From Picochlorum sp. 'celeri' (lineage: Eukaryota > Chlorophyta > Trebouxiophyceae): DNA of 64,000 bases. The translations under genes were made by a program, and so were the position numbers. Each line of letters begins with the position of its first letter. Position 1 is the first letter of the stretch. The stretch is taken from positions 496,001 to 560,000 of the forward strand of contig JAACMV010000022.1 in assembly GCA_010909725.1 (NCBI GenBank), read 5' to 3'. Positions 18,519 to 30,100 of this stretch are shown piece by piece. The notes under the pieces are model-generated. The model saw nothing but the letters and a program-made list of their open reading frames with translations. It searched no databases and was not told the DNA's origin.

Positions 18519-20546
18519 ATGCCTCAGAGACAAAATGGGCCTCTGTCTTTGGAGGATTTAATGAACAAGAAGGATTTGGAGAAGAAGGAACAGTCTCGGC
18601 CTGTTTTCCTGACGAAGAAAGAGCGACAAGAGCTTGCACTCCAGAAAAGGAAGGAGGAAGTTGAGGAGCAGCGTCGAATGATGGAGGCCATGCGGCGTGC
18701 GAGGGAAGAGGAATATGCGAATGAGGATAATGGGTATCATAGGTCACATGGGGAGTACTCGAGGGGGTCGCGGCGTGAAAGAGAGGAGGAGGTGCGGAGA
18801 GAGCGGGAGAGGGAGAGAGAGTTGCAGCTCATCAAGCAGCAGTACTTGGGTGGGGAGCCCAAAAAGCGAAAGGTGTTGAAGGCTTCAGAGAGGACAAAAT
18901 TTCACTTTGATTGGGACAAGTCTGAGGATACGTCGAGGGATCTGAATCCGTTGTATGATCGGCCACATGAGGCAACGTTGTTGTTTGGGAGAGGTATGAG
19001 GGCTGGCATGGATAGGCGAGAGCAGAAAAAGGCCGCTGCTGAAATTGTGACCGAATCGATTAAAAAGTCAAGGGCATTACATGGAGATGTTCAGACTGGA
19101 GAGGATGTCAGGAGGGCATTGGAGAGGGCTGAGAGGGCAGACCGGTATGATGGCCGTGATATGAGTGTTTCAAAGCATTGGAGTAAAAAGAAATTGTCTG
19201 AGATGACTGAACGAGACTGGAGAATATTTAGAGAAGACTTTAATATCTCATTCAAGGGAGCTACATCCAATGCCGCTCTGCCAATCAGGAGTTGGGAAGA
19301 AGCAGAGCTGCCCAGAGAGGTCTTTCAAGCAATTGATGATGCCGGGTACACAAAGCCATCTCCGATTCAGATGGCGTCTATTCCCCTTGGATTGCAACAG
19401 AAGGATGTCATTGGCGTGGCCGAGACGGGTAGTGGTAAAACTGCTGCATTTGTTATTCCAATGCTGGAGTATATTAGAAGGCAACCTGTCATGGCAGGGA
19501 ATCCTGATATCGAAGCAGAAGGTCCATACGCGATTGTACTTGCCCCCACAAGAGAGTTAGCGCAGCAGATTGAAGTGGAGACGAAAAAGCTCGCGAAATA
19601 TACGGGGTATAGGGTAGTGAGTGTTGTAGGAGGACAGAATATAGAGGATCAGGGCTTTGCCCTGAGAAAGGGATGTGAGATTGTTGTGGCGACTCCTGGA
19701 AGATTGCTTGATTGTATTAAGCGGCAGTATGCAGTTTTGAATCAATGCAATTATGTCGTTCTGGACGAAGCAGACAGAATGATTGACATGGGCTTTGAGC
19801 CTCAAGTTGTGGGAGTTTTGGATGCCATGCCCTCATCAAATTTAAAGCCAGAGAATGAAGATGAGATGCTTGAAGAAGACCGTGTATACAGAACGACGTA
19901 TATGTTTAGTGCGACAATGCCTCCCGCGGTAGAAAGACTTGCTAGGAAGTATTTGAGAAGACCCGTGATTGTCAATATTGGTAGTGTCGGAAAGGCTACT
20001 GATAATGTGTCACAGAGAGTGATGATGCTGAAGGAGAATGAGAAACCCAATAAGTTGGAGAAAGAATTAGAAAATGCTGGTGATGTGAAGACCATTGTGT
20101 TTGCGAATACACATAGGAAGTGTGAGACTGTCACTCGCCAGTTGGAGGGTCTTGGATACTCTGTTGCATTGTTGCACGGTGGTAAATCTCAAGATCAGCG
20201 TGAGGACAATATTCGAGGTTTCAGAGAAAATAAATACGATATACTGGTTGCCACGGATGTAGCCGGAAGAGGTATAGATGTCCCAGATGTGATGCTGGTG
20301 ATTAATTATGACATGCCTCACACTGTTGAGGCGTATACCCACAGGATTGGACGTACAGGCAGAGCGGGCAGAAAGGGCGATTCGGTTACTTTTTTGACAT
20401 ATGGAGACTCAGAGCTGTTCTATGACTTTAAGAAATTATTGGAAGATTGCAATGCGCCAGTGCCACATGAACTTGCAAGGCACGAGGCAGCCCGGAAGAA
20501 GCCCCAGTCATCAACTGCAATGGGTCAGAGGCCGATTACTACGTAA
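18519..20546 (+). CDS. PRP28: DEAD-box RNA helicase Prp28 (DDX23)
   Basis: This spliceosomal ATPase swaps U1 for U6 at the 5' splice site during activation of the U4/U6.U5 tri-snRNP. All helicase motifs are present: the Q motif (GYTKPSPIQ), I (AETGSGKT), Ia (PTRELAQQ), Ib (TPGRL), II (DEAD in [15 protein letters not shown]), III (SAT), V ([11 protein letters not shown]) and VI ([11 protein letters not shown]). The linker [20 protein letters not shown] and an Arg/Glu-rich N-terminal extension are typical of Prp28. The start is set at the ATG giving [14 protein letters not shown], a family-like N-terminus; 16 in-frame codons precede it. The length is 675 residues, a normal size, in a single exon. 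Its position is notable because its substrate, the 5' splice site, has an unusual consensus in this genome. Confidence 0.95.
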   Translation: MPQRQNGPLSLEDLMNKKDLEKKEQSRPVFLTKKERQELALQKRKEEVEEQRRMMEAMRRAREEEYANEDNGYHRSHGEYSRGSRREREEEVRRERERERELQLIKQQYLGGEPKKRKVLKASERTKFHFDWDKSEDTSRDLNPLYDRPHEATLLFGRGMRAGMDRREQKKAAAEIVTESIKKSRALHGDVQTGEDVRRALERAERADRYDGRDMSVSKHWSKKKLSEMTERDWRIFREDFNISFKGATSNAALPIRSWEEAELPREVFQAIDDAGYTKPSPIQMASIPLGLQQKDVIGVAETGSGKTAAFVIPMLEYIRRQPVMAGNPDIEAEGPYAIVLAPTRELAQQIEVETKKLAKYTGYRVVSVVGGQNIEDQGFALRKGCEIVVATPGRLLDCIKRQYAVLNQCNYVVLDEADRMIDMGFEPQVVGVLDAMPSSNLKPENEDEMLEEDRVYRTTYMFSATMPPAVERLARKYLRRPVIVNIGSVGKATDNVSQRVMMLKENEKPNKLEKELENAGDVKTIVFANTHRKCETVTRQLEGLGYSVALLHGGKSQDQREDNIRGFRENKYDILVATDVAGRGIDVPDVMLVINYDMPHTVEAYTHRIGRTGRAGRKGDSVTFLTYGDSELFYDFKKLLEDCNAPVPHELARHEAARKKPQSSTAMGQRPITT

Positions 20547-20636
20547 CACTTACTTGATCATTGAATGGTATATATTTATAAATTTGTGATCGTATCATGA
20601 GACAAAAGAATGTCGACCAGAAGTGGAATAATTGAA

Positions 20637-22682
20637 TTAGTTCCCTGAACGCTTCTTCCATGCAGCAATCCAGGCTCTAGCCTCTGCAACATTAGCTGGT
20701 ATATCTTCTTTTTCTTCCCTCTTTGGTTCCCTTTGTGGCTCTATTGTATCTTTCTCTGGAACAGGACCAGGATCCTCGGTTACTACTACTGGGGCGGTAG
20801 CCTGCGAATCTGATTCTGCTGTGGTCTCTGAGACCTGCTGAGCATCAGTTTCCTCAATCTCATCAATATAAACTGCTTCTTGTCCGCCAAACATATTTTT
20901 CAATGATCCAAAAATACCTGCATTTTCCTCCTTTTCCACCTTTGGTGGAGAAATCTTTTCACTGGACGCCTGAGGTACAGGTTCCTGCACAATTACTGGC
21001 TGTTCTTTTTCAGCGACTTTGTTTGGAGTGACACCAAGCTTTCGTGAATCGCCGCCCAAAAATCCTACGAAACCTCCAAGCATAGATTCTCTCTTATCCG
21101 AGTCTGATTCTTCGGGCTCTTGCCTTGTGTCTTCGACCGCTTGATCCTCCACAATAGGTGTCTCTTCCTGTGCTGCTGCTTGCCCAGGCAAAAAGTTTGC
21201 AATATCAAATGGAGATCCTTGCTTTCTCTTTCCACCTTCCTGAGACTTTCCACTCCCTGCAGCAACCACTTTTTCTTCCTCCTCCACTCGAGGGAAAAGA
21301 ATTGCTTCTTGAATGGCATCAATTTCTTGAGCAGACAACACAGTACCAGAGTTGATGCCCTTCTGCTGCTCCTGAGCCACCGCCTTTGCTGCTTTGACTA
21401 ACAGTTTTTTCGACTCGAGCTCCTCCCTAAGCGACTGGACCTGAGTTTCCAGTCTCTCTGCATTCCTCAAAACCTCCATGTTCTCCTTCACAAGTCCCTT
21501 CTGTTCAGCTCTAGCCTCTTTTGCTGCGGATTGCAACTCGGCTATCATAACACGCGTTTCTTCCAAGTCCTCAGATGCAGCTTCAATACGCGCACGCACA
21601 TCTTCCTCCTGAGCCTGCAATTCCTCCAAGCTGACGAGTGCCTGCTCTCTAAATGATTGGTCAACTTCAACTGGCATCCCAGCAAGTAAAGATTCATATT
21701 CCTGGAGAGGTGCTTCAGTTTCAGCAACAACTTCAACACATTTGTTTGTCACAGATTCTGGAGATATAACCGCGGCAGTAATCAACTCTGCTATTTGGAG
21801 ACGGCTCACAGTACCACCAAAGAGAGTATCCCTAGTAGCCAGCCTCACATTATGGGTATATTTATGATTATCCTTTGGCCTTTCCATACCTCCAGGCCTG
21901 ACGATCAAATATGGCATACCAGATCGTTCTAATGCTTCTTCTGCCTTTCTCTTCCAGATCAAAATACCACCAAACAAATTCAAAACCCCTGCAGGGAAAC
22001 CAATTTTGCCAGTCCCTAACGATGTCACTAAAATGAACTGCGGAATATCACAACTTGCCGCGACATCAATCAAAGTTTCAGTTGCCTCAAAGTCAATCTG
22101 TTTTGGTGCTGCCAGGTTGGTGAATTCTGACTCGGCTGCTCCAACAGCACAGATAACCCTTGAAGCATTCCCAATTGCAGGCTTGATACTCTCTTCGTCT
22201 TGCAGATCACAATACACAACTTTAATCTGAGATCTTGCCTTCCTGTCCAAATCACCAATACTCTCGCAAAGAAGATCAAGGCGTTCATCAAACTCATCCG
22301 CCCTTTCTTGTGAGCGAACACCTGCCCTCACTTTAAATCCAGCGGCAGCAAGCTCACGAACAATGCGAATTCCTAGACGACCAGTAGATCCAGCAACAAA
22401 TACTGTCATCGGGTCCTGTTTCCCCTTTCGAGTCCCAAAGATACCACCACTGGTGTTTGAGGCAGGAGGGTCCCCACCAACCCGGAGACGGATTGTCCCT
22501 CCCTCTCCGAAAGGATTGTTCTTCAGCAAGGAATCGAGAAATCCTGATGAAGAATCCTCATTCTCTGCTCGAACTTTGACTGGAAGATTCGAATGATTCT
22601 TTCCTGCCCTCCGCACACCTTGCACCTTGAAGGCTTGCCAACTGGCATACTTTGTCTGTCTTCCAGAGGCCCAACTTTTCAT
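20637..22682 (-). CDS. TIC62: Tic62-like plastid NAD(P)-binding protein
   Basis: This is a 681-residue protein. The first ~40 residues are basic and Ser/Ala-rich (MKSWASGRQTKYASWQAFK, ending near VKVRA) and look like a plastid transit peptide. Next comes an NmrA-type Rossmann domain (VFVAGSTGRLGIRIVRELA; residues about 90-340), as in Tic62, which binds NADPH and ferredoxin-NADP reductase at the plastid envelope and thylakoids. A coiled coil follows (about 350-450). The acidic tail carries three short hydrophobic motifs (SPFDIANFLPG, SMLGGFVGFLGG and IFGSLKNMFGG) at irregular spacing. In vascular plants the tail has Ser/Pro-rich reductase-binding repeats. These motifs differ, so reductase binding is open. 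The open frame runs 20 codons further upstream, but without an ATG. Confidence 0.75.
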   Translation of the reverse strand: MKSWASGRQTKYASWQAFKVQGVRRAGKNHSNLPVKVRAENEDSSSGFLDSLLKNNPFGEGGTIRLRVGGDPPASNTSGGIFGTRKGKQDPMTVFVAGSTGRLGIRIVRELAAAGFKVRAGVRSQERADEFDERLDLLCESIGDLDRKARSQIKVVYCDLQDEESIKPAIGNASRVICAVGAAESEFTNLAAPKQIDFEATETLIDVAASCDIPQFILVTSLGTGKIGFPAGVLNLFGGILIWKRKAEEALERSGMPYLIVRPGGMERPKDNHKYTHNVRLATRDTLFGGTVSRLQIAELITAAVISPESVTNKCVEVVAETEAPLQEYESLLAGMPVEVDQSFREQALVSLEELQAQEEDVRARIEAASEDLEETRVMIAELQSAAKEARAEQKGLVKENMEVLRNAERLETQVQSLREELESKKLLVKAAKAVAQEQQKGINSGTVLSAQEIDAIQEAILFPRVEEEEKVVAAGSGKSQEGGKRKQGSPFDIANFLPGQAAAQEETPIVEDQAVEDTRQEPEESDSDKRESMLGGFVGFLGGDSRKLGVTPNKVAEKEQPVIVQEPVPQASSEKISPPKVEKEENAGIFGSLKNMFGGQEAVYIDEIEETDAQQVSETTAESDSQATAPVVVTEDPGPVPEKDTIEPQREPKREEKEDIPANVAEARAWIAAWKKRSGN

Positions 22683-23083
22683 TCTAAATGCACGCACACC
22701 AAAATGTAAGATCTGAAGTATCTCAAACACCTGTAAACCCACGAATCAGATGATCTTCCAAACAGGCAGAAGGAGTGAGTTGCAAGACACAATCCAGACT
22801 CGTTGCACCACTACGTGTAAACAACCGATCGGCAGATATTGCAAGCAATATGTTATTAATTTGACCTGTTCGCACGCAAACAATGCATCTTGGATCGCCG
22901 CATCGGTTCCCAAAATCGAAATGTGAATCAAATCTCTTAGGATTGGATTTTTATTCTATCTATTTAGGACACTCCCGTCGCATTGAAGAATCCTCATTTC
23001 TCCATGTGTGCTGTCAAATATTTTGTATTTATCCCTGTTGATAGAATAGATTGGCGAGCGACGGACTCTTTCGTAGTCACAAG
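22683..23083. other. Divergent promoter region
   Basis: About 400 nt separate the starts of the Tic62-like and acetyltransferase genes. No repeat or RNA gene was seen. Confidence 0.5.
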
Positions 23084-24016
23084 ATGGGTGGTGTGAGAAC
23101 CACACCCTTGCCAAGCCAGGCAGTTTGTTATGAAACTAATATTCGCCAATCTCTCGCCCATAAGATACACAAAAGGCCCCATGTAGCATATAATCCATCA
23201 AGAAGAGTGGTAGACAAGCAGAGACAAGGGTTCATAGGATCACAGCAGCAGCAGCAGCATCAACTACTTGTCAGGGGGGCAAATAATGAGCAGCAGCCCA
23301 GTACCACTGGTCGACAACTGGATGATGATTTTTCAATCATATCATCTGATGGAAAGTGGAGAGTACGAAAAATACAAAAGAATGATCCCAAGGAGATACA
23401 GCGTGTTGTATCTCTACAAGCAGATGGATTCCACACAGGGCACCCAGTCCCTCTCATTGATGGGTTCCTCAAGACATCGTTCAAAGCTGAAGTATTGTCT
23501 GAGATGCAGAAGAAACTAAAATATAATCCTGAGGATAAATTTATAAGCCTTATAGTCGAGGCAAATGAGGATTCGATGCCAGAGTCTTCCAACAATGGCT
23601 CGACTGGCGTTCTGGGTACGTGTCTATCAATCAATCACCTGTAGGAGTGAAATAGTTTTGATAGCGAAACTGACACACTTCAATATATGATTGCAGGTGT
23701 CGTTGAGGTATCATATATAGACGAGAAGGAAGTGTTATCATCATTAGATCCTGGAACTCCAGGAGTCGTGTACATTGCATCCATGACAGTATCAGAACAG
23801 GTTCGGAGAAAGGGAGCAGCCAAAGCCCTTCTAGAAGGAGCCATAGCAGTAACAAAAGCATGGAATGAAGATATATGTGTTCTTCACGTCTACCAAGACA
23901 ACACCCCTGCAATACACTTGTATCATGCCTGTGGATTTGAGACCATCTTTGCTGATGCAGCATGGTGGGCAAGAGTCGCCGTTCGGCCTCGCTTCCTCAT
24001 GAAAAAAACTGTCTAG
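23084..24016 (+). CDS. GNAT-family N-acetyltransferase
   Basis: Two exons, 23084-23615 and 23697-24016, are joined by an 81-nt phase-1 intron (GTACGT...TTGCAG), giving 283 residues. The start is the first ATG (MGGVRTTPLPSQ); upstream codons lack an ATG. The GNAT core spans exon 2: VVYIASMTVSEQVRRKGAAK contains the acetyl-CoA-binding R-x-x-G-x-A loop, and HVYQDNTPAIHLYHACGFE is the typical C-terminal half. The N-terminal ~100 residues are basic with a poly-Gln run, and may be a plastid or mitochondrial targeting region. Plant relatives acetylate plastid protein N-termini and lysines; the substrate here is unknown. It converges with RPS21, with 39 nt between the stops. Confidence 0.85.
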
Positions 24017-24055
24017 AAATATATTACATTATAATATAAATTGATGCGAAACTAC

Positions 24056-24761
24056 TTACTGTCCGATCTCAGCACGCTTCTTGGTCCAGAGAATGTCCAA
24101 AGCAGAGTCAGCATCTCCCTTGGCTCTGACCTGTCCACAGAGAGCGAAAGCAGAGAAGCTACCAGTATAGAGACCACTCTCGTCCAAGTGTCCAACATTC
24201 ACCTGGATAGAGCGATGATCTTTAGCTGTGATCAATTTATTAGTCCAAGAGCTGCAACACACACATACAAGGTCAGTTGAGTTCTTCTTTCCATGCGATG
24301 ACGCGATCCTTTGAATCGCTCACGTATTTTTTATTATCAAGATTCTCTCATCCGTAGAGAGCAGCTGAAGAGTCCAGACCCCTCCCAGGTAGGAAGGCAG
24401 AACTCCAGCCGCACAGCTTTTCCCAAATTTCCAACTCAAACATTCAATTCCCCGCCCGACCCGCACTCAGCATATCCCAAAGTCATATTATTAAATACGT
24501 GACTGTATATTCCTGACCAAACCACCCCGATAGTCGACAGATCGCAGAAGGAAAAACCATCCGCCGACGGCTGCCACAACCAAGGTCGCAACAGCAGTAA
24601 CCAGCCGCAGCATATAATCACATTCCCAACCCCTCCCAAAGTTACACATGGAACTTTGACATGATTTCATGGATGTAAGGACCAAGTCCTCCGCCGCAGC
24701 AGCACACGTACCATTTTCTTGGAATGTAAAGGTCGACAATCTCACCAACGTCGTTCTTCAT
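24056..24761 (-). CDS. RPS21: 40S ribosomal protein S21 (eS21)
   Basis: Two exons, 24712-24761 and 24056-24251, with a 460-nt phase-2 intron, encode 81 residues, the normal length. Exon 1 gives [16 protein letters not shown]. The splice creates the conserved Cys that follows it, and exon 2 continues [19 protein letters not shown] and [17 protein letters not shown]. The intron starts GTACGT and ends TTGCAG, and is much longer than most others here. I saw no obvious snoRNA boxes in it. The gene shares a 369-nt divergent promoter with Mak11, another ribosome-biogenesis gene. Confidence 0.95.
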
Positions 24762-25130
24762 CGTGAATAGAGTATCTAAGACGAACAAATGTTTATTTTG
24801 ATTACTTTTGTGACGTTGTTGGACCATGATTATGTCCAATGTGTTGCACATGGATCCAATTCAGGGACAGGGACACAAGCGATACAGGTCATCCCATGAA
24901 AAATGTCATCGATGGGACACTCTTGTCATTTAGGAGACTCCTTGCAGGTGCTCATTCGCTCTTCGCTATCTAGGCTGACAATGAGCCATTGCAGAGTTAT
25001 TCAATACTATAATATGGTAATAAATGTATAGATTTGTTTGAATCAAACAATCTGCGTCGTATTCGAGCAAAGAAGGGTAGAACCCAATCCTCTGCATGCT
25101 AGTGTCAATACTTCCTTCTTCTGCACAACT
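24762..25130. promoter_or_regulatory. Shared divergent promoter of RPS21 and Mak11
   Basis: The 369 nt between the two start codons must hold both promoters. No TATA box or repeat stands out. Co-regulation of the two ribosome-related genes is an inference from the arrangement. Confidence 0.4.
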
Positions 25131-26591
25131 ATGACGCTCATTGGTGGTAGTTATGAACGATTCTTATTTGGATATAGCCATCCAGCATCGTTACGGGGGC
25201 AGGTGCGAATATTATCTGGCTTGTCATGTCTCTATTCTTTTACTGTTTGTTGATACCTTACTTGCATACATCTGGTGTAGGAAGCGTGTGAATTAAAGAG
25301 TGACTTTACACATGCTGCTCACAAAGGTGTTGTAAAATCTCTGGCGGCAGCAGGGCCTTTTCTTGCTTCTGGTGGGGCTGATGATTTGATTCATCTCTAT
25401 GATTTGAGGCACAAAAAGGACCTGGGCTTTCTGATGAATCCTGCAGAGGGTTCGATCACTGCTCTTTCTTTTTTCACGCCAGAGCATGCTTTCAAGCCGA
25501 CACACTTACTGGCGGGCTGTACAGATGGTACCCTAACAGTATGGACTGCTGGCCATGGGTGGCAATGCATGAAAACACTTCGCGGGCACCGCAATGAAAT
25601 AACATCTATTACTATTCATAAGACAGGATTGTTAGCACTGACTACATCACGTGATAAGACGATGCGCTTGTGGGACCTGGTCAAGGGAAGGACCACATTT
25701 CATTCCAAATTAGAAGAAGAGGCAGAGCAAATCTCATTTTCTCCCTCTGGACAAAAGTATGGCATTCGAGCAGGGTCAAAGATTACTATTTTCCCAGTAG
25801 ACTCTAACCCCGAAGTACCTAATAAAGGGGCAATTTCATTGGTACATCCCAGAAAAGTTACCAGCTTTTGCTTTGGAAACAGTGACTCTGCTGTTATTTC
25901 TGGCTCTGAGGATGGAACAGTGCGTGCGTGGCAAGCCACAGAAAATCAACCACCATGTATCATTGTTCAACTTGAGAAATGCCATTCGAGTAGAATAAAG
26001 GCACTATCCATTCCAAAATCATACACAGTGGACAAGGATTCGCAACCTACACCCGAGTCTACATATATGGGAGGAGAGTTCCCTGCGTTTGTTGCCACTG
26101 CGTCGAGCGACGGATTGATTTGTATTTGGAAACTTCAGAAAGCTATAGAGGAAGCGATAGATAGGAAATCGCCCATTCAGCCCGCAGATGATTTTCAGTT
26201 ATCTTCTGTTGATACAAGGGCTCGATTGACTACACTGGTGGCGATGGATTCGGTCGATATGATGGAGCTACTGGCGATTGAAATGTCTAATATTTCCAAG
26301 CGGCGAAAGAATACTGCAAAAAAGCATCGCGTCAGTGCCTCACAAGGGGATGAGAAACTCAGAAAGAAGGTGCAGAAGAAGGAGAAACATGTGCAGAAAA
26401 GAGTCGAGACACCCCACTCTGAGGGCGTCACGAAGCTCACAGACGATGGATCTAAAGTTGTTTCGTTTATAGATGAGAGAGATAGAGAGCGAGATGCAAA
26501 GAAGAAGAAGAAGGTAGAGATCCAGGCAAAGAGAATGAAGAGCCAGCAGAAGAAGACATCCAAGAAAAAGATGAAGAAATCAACGACATAG
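25131..26591 (+). CDS. MAK11: Mak11/PAK1IP1-like WD40 protein
   Basis: Exons 25131-25202 and 25281-26591 are joined in phase 0 by a 78-nt intron, giving 460 residues. Exon 1 encodes MTLIGGSYERFLFGYSHP, and exon 2 continues with AHKGVVKSLAAAGPFLASGG and DDLIHLYDLRHKKDLGFL, both characteristic of Mak11/PAK1IP1. This nucleolar protein is needed for assembly of the 60S subunit. WD repeats are visible to about residue 330 (LRGHRNEITSITIH, RDKTMRLWDL and SEDGTVRAWQA). The last ~90 residues form a highly basic tail (KKKKKVEIQAKRMKSQQKK), as expected for a nucleolar protein. Confidence 0.85.
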
Positions 26592-27199
26592 GCTTTCCTG
26601 CGACAAATAGTCGAAGTGGAACCCAATTGGGTGTGGTATAGGTCGCTATGGCATCCAAACACACATGCTTGCAAATGGTAGTGATTGCTGCCATCAAGGA
26701 TGTTTTCAATGACAGTCATGAGTCATGGATGACTTCCGGCCGTCTAGAAACATGTCCACCAGACCTGCTTCCTGTCCATTAAATTATATCCAAAGGTTAT
26801 ATGTAAGCTAAAGTGAACATTTTTATCACTGTTCTGTACGACGATATTGCCACCAGACGTCAGGTACTGCGAGACATCTGTCTGACTCTAGCTACTTCAT
26901 TCCTGCAGATCAGCGCTTAGATACTGCCCAATAGCTATTACAAGTATCCAGAGAGAGATATAGCGACGAACAGGGGTCTGTTTGACTGTGCGGCATCAGC
27001 GTGGTTGATTGATCGTTCGCTTTTGAATCAGAAGATTGTTCTTTCATGCGTCTTGCCTGGAGCCATTATTCAGGAAATCTCAACTTTTGATTCGTCTTTC
27101 GTACACATCTATTGGCACGGACGCTGCTTGATTGATTCAGTAGCAGGACAAAGATAGAAGGTAGGGCCTTTGCCTGGTGACTTGCTTCGTGATTACAGG
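26592..27199. other. Intergenic stretch of about 600 nt
   Basis: No convincing gene on either strand. The minus-strand frames around 26195-26719 are mostly antisense to the Lys-rich end of Mak11. Confidence 0.5.
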
Positions 27200-30100
27200 A
27201 TGCAAGAAGCACGCAAGGTGACGAAAAAGACTCCAGAGCAGCTCAAAATACTAGAAGAAGGCTTTGCGAGGGATAAAAATCCTGATGACGCTGCCAAGGC
27301 CGATCTGGCATCACGAACTGGCCTGACGGTGGATCAGGTTATTGTGTGGTTTTCTCACAGGAGGAGAAAGGATAAGAGGGAGCAGCAGGTGCAAGCTTTG
27401 TGGCAGATGGGTAACGAAGAAGGGTATGATGATATTGACGTTGAAGAGCTTTCCGAGTCGGACAAGCAGGCATTTCATGAAATGAAACAGATAATGGAAA
27501 TAGCAAAAGGCAGGCTGGAATCGTACCGGGAGGACGGTCCTCCTCTGGGCTTGTATTTTGATGATATACCCACAATACCAATCCATGCGGCAAAGGGCGG
27601 TACGGGTGCTGTGGAACGGGCCTGGAAAGCGAAGCAGGAGTTGAATAGGCTTGAGGCTAGCATCAGGAAAGAGCAAGAGAGATTGGTTCGTGAGAAGGAG
27701 AGAAACGATACTCGTATGGCCAAGGCACGTGAGAAAGAGCTCGTGAGATTAGAAAATGAGCGCAGGAAACAGTTGGAGCGAACGAGAAGAGAAGCAAAGA
27801 AGGAGGAAGAGAGAAGATTGAAGGAGCAGACTCGGATAATGAATCTGCAGCTGAGGGAGAAGAGGCGACTGGAAGCTGCGAAAGAGAAGGAAATGAAGAG
27901 GTTAAAAAAGTTGCGTGAGAGAGAGGAAAAGAAAAAGGAAAAGGAAATGATCAAAGCTCTCAGCAAGCAGGAAAAAGAGGCTCTTAGAACTAGGTCAGCC
28001 CATACATCTCAGAAAGATGACCTCGAGATTGAGTGGGAAGAGCTGGTTCAAAAATACAAGAGTGCAAATGATATTTCCAATGGGGTTGATTTTGCTGAAG
28101 GAGAGACCCCAGGCTTAGTACGGCCTCAGTTCCCACCAGCAGGAGTGGACATGGTGGACCTTGGTCCAAAAGGCGTTGGAGAATCGTTCCAAGGGACATT
28201 GCTTTCGTCCTGGACATTCTTGTCATCTTTCTCGGAGATTTTAGCACTTGATTGCCCGTCTGTTGATCTGCTCCTCCAATCATTGATTGATGGATATGCT
28301 AGTAAAGATTTGGCTGACATTCACATTGCACTGTTGCGACTGATTCAGGTTGATGCTGAAGAAGGCAATGCAGTGGAGTACAATGCAAATGCCAAAGGTG
28401 AAGGTCATGCTGGTGGCTCCCTGTGTGTTGGTCCTCGCTTGCTGGAAGAGGCTTGGGCATGGGGATTTGATGTGGAGAGCTGGAGAGCTCACTTGAATGA
28501 AGTCACTTGGCCAGAAGTGTGCAGACAGATGTGTATATCTGCTGGATTTGGAAGGCGAAGACCAGCACGAAAAGCAAAGAAGGGTAAAGATGGGGCTGGA
28601 AAACCAGGGGAAGACTTGGTTGTTGGAGAAAATGGGAAACTTGAGCTGCAGCTTCCACCAAGGCTTTCTGAAAGCTCTGTAAAAGGCGCATGCTGGATGG
28701 TTCTGAAAGATGCTGGATATCAAGGCCTCCGAGTGGAAGAGATAGCGAAAAGAATTCAGAAAATGGGGCTCAGAGATCTGAGGACTAGCAGGACTCCAGA
28801 GACATCAGGTACGTTCATTCTAGTCAGCCAACTTGTCAATGTTCATGAAATAACATCCGTTGATTTCTTTTGATTCAGTCGCTGGTGCAATGGGAAGAGA
28901 TGTTTTGTTCGAAAGAATAGCCCCTGCGACGTATGCACTCGAGTCGTTCAGATCACGATATGCAGACCTCATTGGACAAAAGAAGGGTGGAAATGAGACT
29001 TCCAAGGATAACGAGGATCAATCAGGTGTGGATGAAGATGTGTCCATGAAAGATGCGGAGGAAGAGAACCAGGAAGAGAATCCATCTGCAGAGGCAGAAG
29101 ATATTGATGAGGATGATGTTGATGAGGATGACGACGACATGGAAGAAGACCAAGACAACCTTGCTGAACAAAATACAGAATCCCGTGAAGGCGAGCCTTG
29201 GCTTGCTAAGCTCAAGGAATCGTCATACGATTCCCTGTCTTTGGATGAGAAATCTGCTTTACTCGGCACCTTGTGCCAGCTTGCTCTGGATAGCACGACT
29301 GCTCGACTTGTCATTAATGCAAGGCAAGAGGAACAGATGCGCATAAGAGGTCAAAGATTGAAGACGATAAACTGGAGTCAAGCCTTCTGAAACATCGAAA
29401 GCAACTTGAACAAATCGTAAATGCACGCAAAAATGCTCTCAAAGCGGAGGAAGAGTTGAGGAAGATTGATCCCGCACAAAGAAAGTAAGTCCACAGGCTG
29501 AAGCAAGTGGTTCTGCATTTGAAAAATCCAAAGCAGAGATAGACCTTGAGGCAAAGGTTACATCAGCCGAAAAGAAAATTATGGGATCTATTGGCCAAAC
29601 AAACAGGTATTACAAACGAAATGCTGAAAGAGCGTGCTCGAAAAAGAGCAGAGGAGGCTTTGAAAGAGCTGAGCCTGAATTCTGTGCGATTCGAGCCACT
29701 TGGATGCGATCGCCGTTACAACAGGTACTACAGATTCTGCTCAGATGAAAAAAGGGCAGTTCCTGGGAGTACGAAAGGGAGGATTTATTTTGAAAATTCG
29801 CAAACTGGTCAATTGAAAGCTATTGTATCCGAACAAGCTTTGCAGGAACTGATGCAATCACTCAACCCAAAGGGGCCGAGGGAGCGGGAACTGAAGGCAT
29901 CCTTGGTAAGGATACAGGACGATGTAATCTCAAACATGCCATCTTCTTCTTGGAATGAACTGAGCGATGTGGCTTCTACCAGGGTTTTGTTGAGTTGCAT
30001 TGACTTATGCCCTTGTGCTCATTCTATTATTGGATCTTTGGCAGGCTCTCAAGCCAAGGATGACATTGTTTTAAAAGTTCGGGGAGCAATTGATACCATT

